Source: Triplophysa rosa
Taxonomy: Eukaryota > Chordata > Actinopteri > Cypriniformes > Nemacheilidae
NCBI RefSeq assembly: GCF_024868665.1
Contig: NC_079906.1
Span: 15,325,829-15,389,828 of the forward strand
DNA: 64,000 nt
Reading direction: 5' to 3'
Below the pieces are notes generated by a model, which saw nothing but the letters and a program-made list of their open reading frames with translations, ran no database searches and was not told the DNA's origin. Every line of letters begins with the position of its first letter. The first letter of the stretch is position 1. Shown here piece after piece: positions 60,567 through 64,000 of the stretch. Position numbers and translations under genes: made by a program.

Positions 60567-63180
60567 TATATTTTACATAATAACATAATTGCTTCAAAAG
60601 TTTCAAAATACTTTAAATAGGTTTTGCTTTTTTTGAATACTAAACTTTTTAGTGAAATATGAGGTTTTCATTATGGTCTTTTTTTGATAAAGTGTACATA
60701 TGAAAAGTTCTCTCAAAAGTGTGTTTCTCTGTGTGTGTGATCGTGTTTTTTTAATCATAGACCCGGTTGGCTGGACCTGTTCCACTTTGGCTCAACATGT
60801 ACAGCACTATCGTTTTTATAGAAATGAATCAAACACAAACGTGCATCTCCTTTTGCTAAAGATGTGAACAAAGTCAAAAGAATTTTCATACTGAAGCATG
60901 CTCTTATGCTAGACTGGGACCAGATCGATATTTCATTCTACGAGGCAATTAATGCCATGGAATATTCAGCCTTGAGAAATGAATGGACCAGGGGACTATA
61001 GAGAAATGCCAAATTCCAACTTTGAAACTTCTAAAATCAAGAACTACAAGGTACATTCGTGTCTAATGGACTTTTTTCCCCAGAAAGTTTTCAGGCAGTG
61101 AATGTAAAAGACTGACTAACCTTCCAAATATTTCAGACTTACATTTTCCATTTTTGATGTCTGCTTAAGGCTTGTGTGGTAGGCATTTTTGCGACTGAAG
61201 AATTCCATCAAAACGTGGTAGAGGTGATGCCTGCAAAACATGGATAAATGTCTGCTACTGTCTCAGATGCACAGACAGTAGTCTGTGACTGAGGATTGCT
61301 GTTGTGCATGGTTTAATCATGGCGACACATTTCAGCACGTTACACAGGCTATGATCATTCATTCACACCCATCAAACACATGACGGCTCCAAGATGCAAC
61401 TCATCCTCCAGTCATTCAAAGAGCGACAGACACAGGAAGTGACTTTCACAATGCAGGGGCTGGTCTTGATATCTGGCAAACACCCCTTCATTTTATGTAC
61501 ATGATAAACAAAAACAAGACATGTAAGAAACATTACAATACAAAAAAAGAAGGTGGAGTGTAGCTATCAGGTCAGCGATAGAGAGAGCTGATACTCACAG
61601 TTATTCAGACATTAATAAACAGAGAGTGGTGCGGGTGATATTCTCATCAGCATGTGCCCACACTGAAATGAATCATAGAGTACTCTGGAAATTTTGTGGA
61701 TCAAAATTAATCTTATGTTAGCTGAGGCACAAGATGGTTTTTAAAAAGCGTTTGGATTATACACTTTTACCTCAGAACACTTAAAAGAACATCAAAGGCT
61801 TACACACTGTTATATACTCTACATATAGACTTGTATGTCTATAATGGATCAGCAGTGTTGTTTGCTCAATCCTCTCCATAAAAAACGAAGATAAAAAATA
61901 GAATTTGTTCATGTTGCACCTGCACCTAAGGAATTTGAATATACAAGTATTACACTTTGGTATGAAACTTCTCCAGCTTCTTTTGTACTATGGACAAGAA
62001 TGAGAATGAGTTTTTTTATCAGACGATTATTGCCTGGTGGATGACAACATGAGGGAAGAATCCCATATAGACTTGCATGAGCCATATGTAGGGATCAGAA
62101 TATCATATAGACTTGTGGGTTGGCTTTAGCAACCATATTGCAATACCACACACCCACTCAGAACACATTTCCATTATGAAGGTGAGCTTGGCTTCAGAAA
62201 GCATAAAAATCTAGTTTTGGGTGATATTGTCAGTCCAGACTACTGCTCTCCTGAAAGCAAAATACAGCAGAAATTACAAGCCCTGAACACACGTACACAA
62301 GAAATGACATGAAAACAAAACCCAGTATAATGAGAAGCAAACAATGCAAACACTTCTTGTGTGTGTGTGTTTTGCATAAGAGGGTCATGCTTTCCCTAAA
62401 GTGCCATCTTGATTTAGTTGTGCACAGGGCTCGTATTTTATTTATTAGCCTAATACATGCACAGAAAGACACTGCATCCCCACAGGTCCATGCGGGTGCT
62501 GCTCTGAGATCCGTCCGGTCCCAGGAAAACAGGAGAAAGGTCACAATGGCTGAGTCGTGTCTGAGAAATATTAAAATCTCTCATTTGCAATTGCAATCAA
62601 TCACACAACATTCCCTCATCTCGGAAGTCACAACATGATTACAAAATCAAACTTAATGTAGAAATGAGAGCCACATATCAGGGTTTATTGTGCCGTCAGT
62701 GAATGGTTATATCAGTCATTGAATAAGAGACTTAATGCAAGTGTTTATTGTCCTGAAGGGTCCTTCCCAGGCAATAGCTGTAAACCAGCCGCTCCAACCA
62801 AACAACAGTTGGTGGAAACAGAATCTCTGACCCTTAACTGTCATGTAGATCTGCAGATCTGTGGTTACTGAGCATGAACAATGCCTGCTGCAGAGAAAGC
62901 TGATCTTTTTGGGTTAGTCTGATGAAGTTTCCCCACAGGCTGATGTATTGAGGTCAAGCAGTGTGCTTTGCGTCATTTGGCTTGTATTCCTGTAGGGAAA
63001 GGTCAGGGTTGTTGTGACAATTGTCTAAATCTTGTGTCAACATAATCAAGGTTACATTTACATTATTTAGATTTTTATTCCAAACCTGAACTTGAACTCA
63101 AACTTGAATATTTTTGTTACATTACTTGAAAGTCTTTAAATTACAGTCGGGGATAACATTACATTTGCAGCATCAGACGA
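60567..63180. other. Unique-looking non-coding stretch
   Basis: No transposon ends or genes were recognised. A short GT run lies near 62359-62371. Frames at 62230-62638 overlap on both strands and show no domain. Confidence 0.3.
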
Positions 63181-63660
63181 TTTTCAAAAAAACATAGTTT
63201 AAAAATGAAGCGGTAGAATGGGAGTGAATGTGGGGGCAATTTTTTGAAGCTCGAAAAAGTGCATCCATCGTTCAAAGAACTGCTGGACGTGGCTTCGTGG
63301 TCTTCTGAAGCGAATCGATGCGTTTGTTTATCCACATATCCAAATATCCACATTGACAGCGCTATTAACGATATTTCTAACTTCCGTTACCCCTCGGCTG
63401 CACGTGAACCAGAGGCTTGTTTTTCCAGCAAATGACGGTGACGAAAGCTCCTGCACAGGAGACGGTATCCTATTGGAACAAAATGGAAAATGCCGAGTTC
63501 GTCAACGGAACTTGCGTCAACTTACGCCTGCGTCATTTGCCGTAAAAACAAGCCTCTGGTTCACGCCCTCTCTGTCTGCTGGTGGAAGTGTGCTTACCTG
63601 TGCATCGGAGCGGAACTCGATACGGAGAGCAGAGCAGAGGAGAATTGTAAACGCGTGACC
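63181..63660. mobile_element. Dispersed repeat with a 35-bp inverted pair
   Basis: A CTCGAAAAAGTGCATCCATCG ... TTCTGAAGCGAATCGATGCG segment matches a repeat I recall as common in fish. Within it, 63403-63437 (CGTGAACCAGAGGCTTG ... AATGACG) is matched in inverted orientation by 63531-63565 with two mismatches. Non-coding; the outer limits are uncertain. Confidence 0.55.
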
Positions 63661-63782
63661 ATGTAGAAACAGAAATGACATACCACCGTGTAAAAAATAT
63701 AAATAGCATAATGCTGTTTAGTTTGTTTAATAAAAGAACAAAGGAAAAGACATGTTCTATAGGAAAGGTAACATTAAATGAC

Positions 63783-63822
63783 TTCTCTTGTGATCTGGTG
63801 CTATATAGAAAATAAAATTAAC
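63783..63822 (+). mobile_element. L2-type LINE tail fragment
   Basis: ATCTGGTGCTATATAGAAAATAAAATTAACTTGACC resembles the GCGCTATATAAATAAA tail of the LINE at 23361. Only the last bases remain. Confidence 0.4.
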
Positions 63823-63823
63823 T

Positions 63824-63897
63824 TGACCTTCAAGGGGGGCGGGGGGTGCCGTTGGAGGGGCGGGGCGCCGCCTAAGGTAATGGTAAGGGAAACACTG
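63824..63897 (-). mobile_element. hAT-like terminal fragment (GC-rich)
   Basis: GGTAATGGTAAGGGAAACACTG at the right edge reads, inverted, CAGTGTTTCCCTTACC, a typical hAT start, followed inward by a GC-rich GGCGGCGCCCCGCC stretch. The other end was not found. Confidence 0.5.
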
Positions 63898-64000
63898 GGT
63901 ACTCGTAAAATACTATGAGTAGGCTTACCCCAGAAGGGGGTCCAAAATATGAATGACAAGTGGATTTCTTGCTTGTTTGATAAATGTTTAGGCACATGTG
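63898..64000. other. Window end, nothing recognised
   Basis: Short unique sequence to the window edge. Confidence 0.4.

Overview
The window looks like gene-poor DNA from a teleost fish, most likely a cyprinid. Three signs point that way: dense Tc1/mariner elements, families of palindromic non-autonomous DNA transposons, and an L2-type LINE tail ending in pentamer repeats. I recognise no host protein-coding exon, rRNA or tRNA gene. The only convincing coding sequences belong to transposons. Species and superfamily names for the non-autonomous repeats are from memory of fish repeats and need a Dfam/Repbase search.

Layout. At 1238-2458 there is a complete Tc1-type element: 29-bp perfect terminal inverted repeats (TIRs) and an uninterrupted 346-residue transposase with a DD36E catalytic triad. 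Positions 5,000-9,200 hold degenerate repeats, an antisense LINE tail and an 875-bp element flanked by TTAA. Positions 11,200-18,050 hold further TTAA elements, a palindromic MITE and a hAT-like relic. That relic is interrupted by a 523-bp TIR element carrying one short open exon with a perfect splice donor. Positions 21,300-25,870 contain two TTAA elements of one family in opposite orientation; between them lie a Tc1-like MITE, a LINE 3' end and a solo LTR with 5-bp target duplications. Positions 26,000-50,800 are mostly unique sequence with scattered MITEs, a SINE pair, a large hairpin element and long dinucleotide repeats; some stretches look like possible non-coding regulatory DNA. Positions 50,800-60,566 are a dense pile of transposons. 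The pile includes a hAT-like insertion with an 8-bp duplication, a TTAA element nested in a MITE whose empty-site relative lies elsewhere in the window, and two decayed DD34E Tc1 elements that abut each other.

How the parts relate. The first Tc1 copy is the only element here that could still make a full transposase; the other two have lost key parts. At least a dozen short elements sit at TTAA targets, so one or more TTAA-specific transposases (piggyBac- or Kolobok-like) must have acted in this genome, but no such transposase is encoded in the window.
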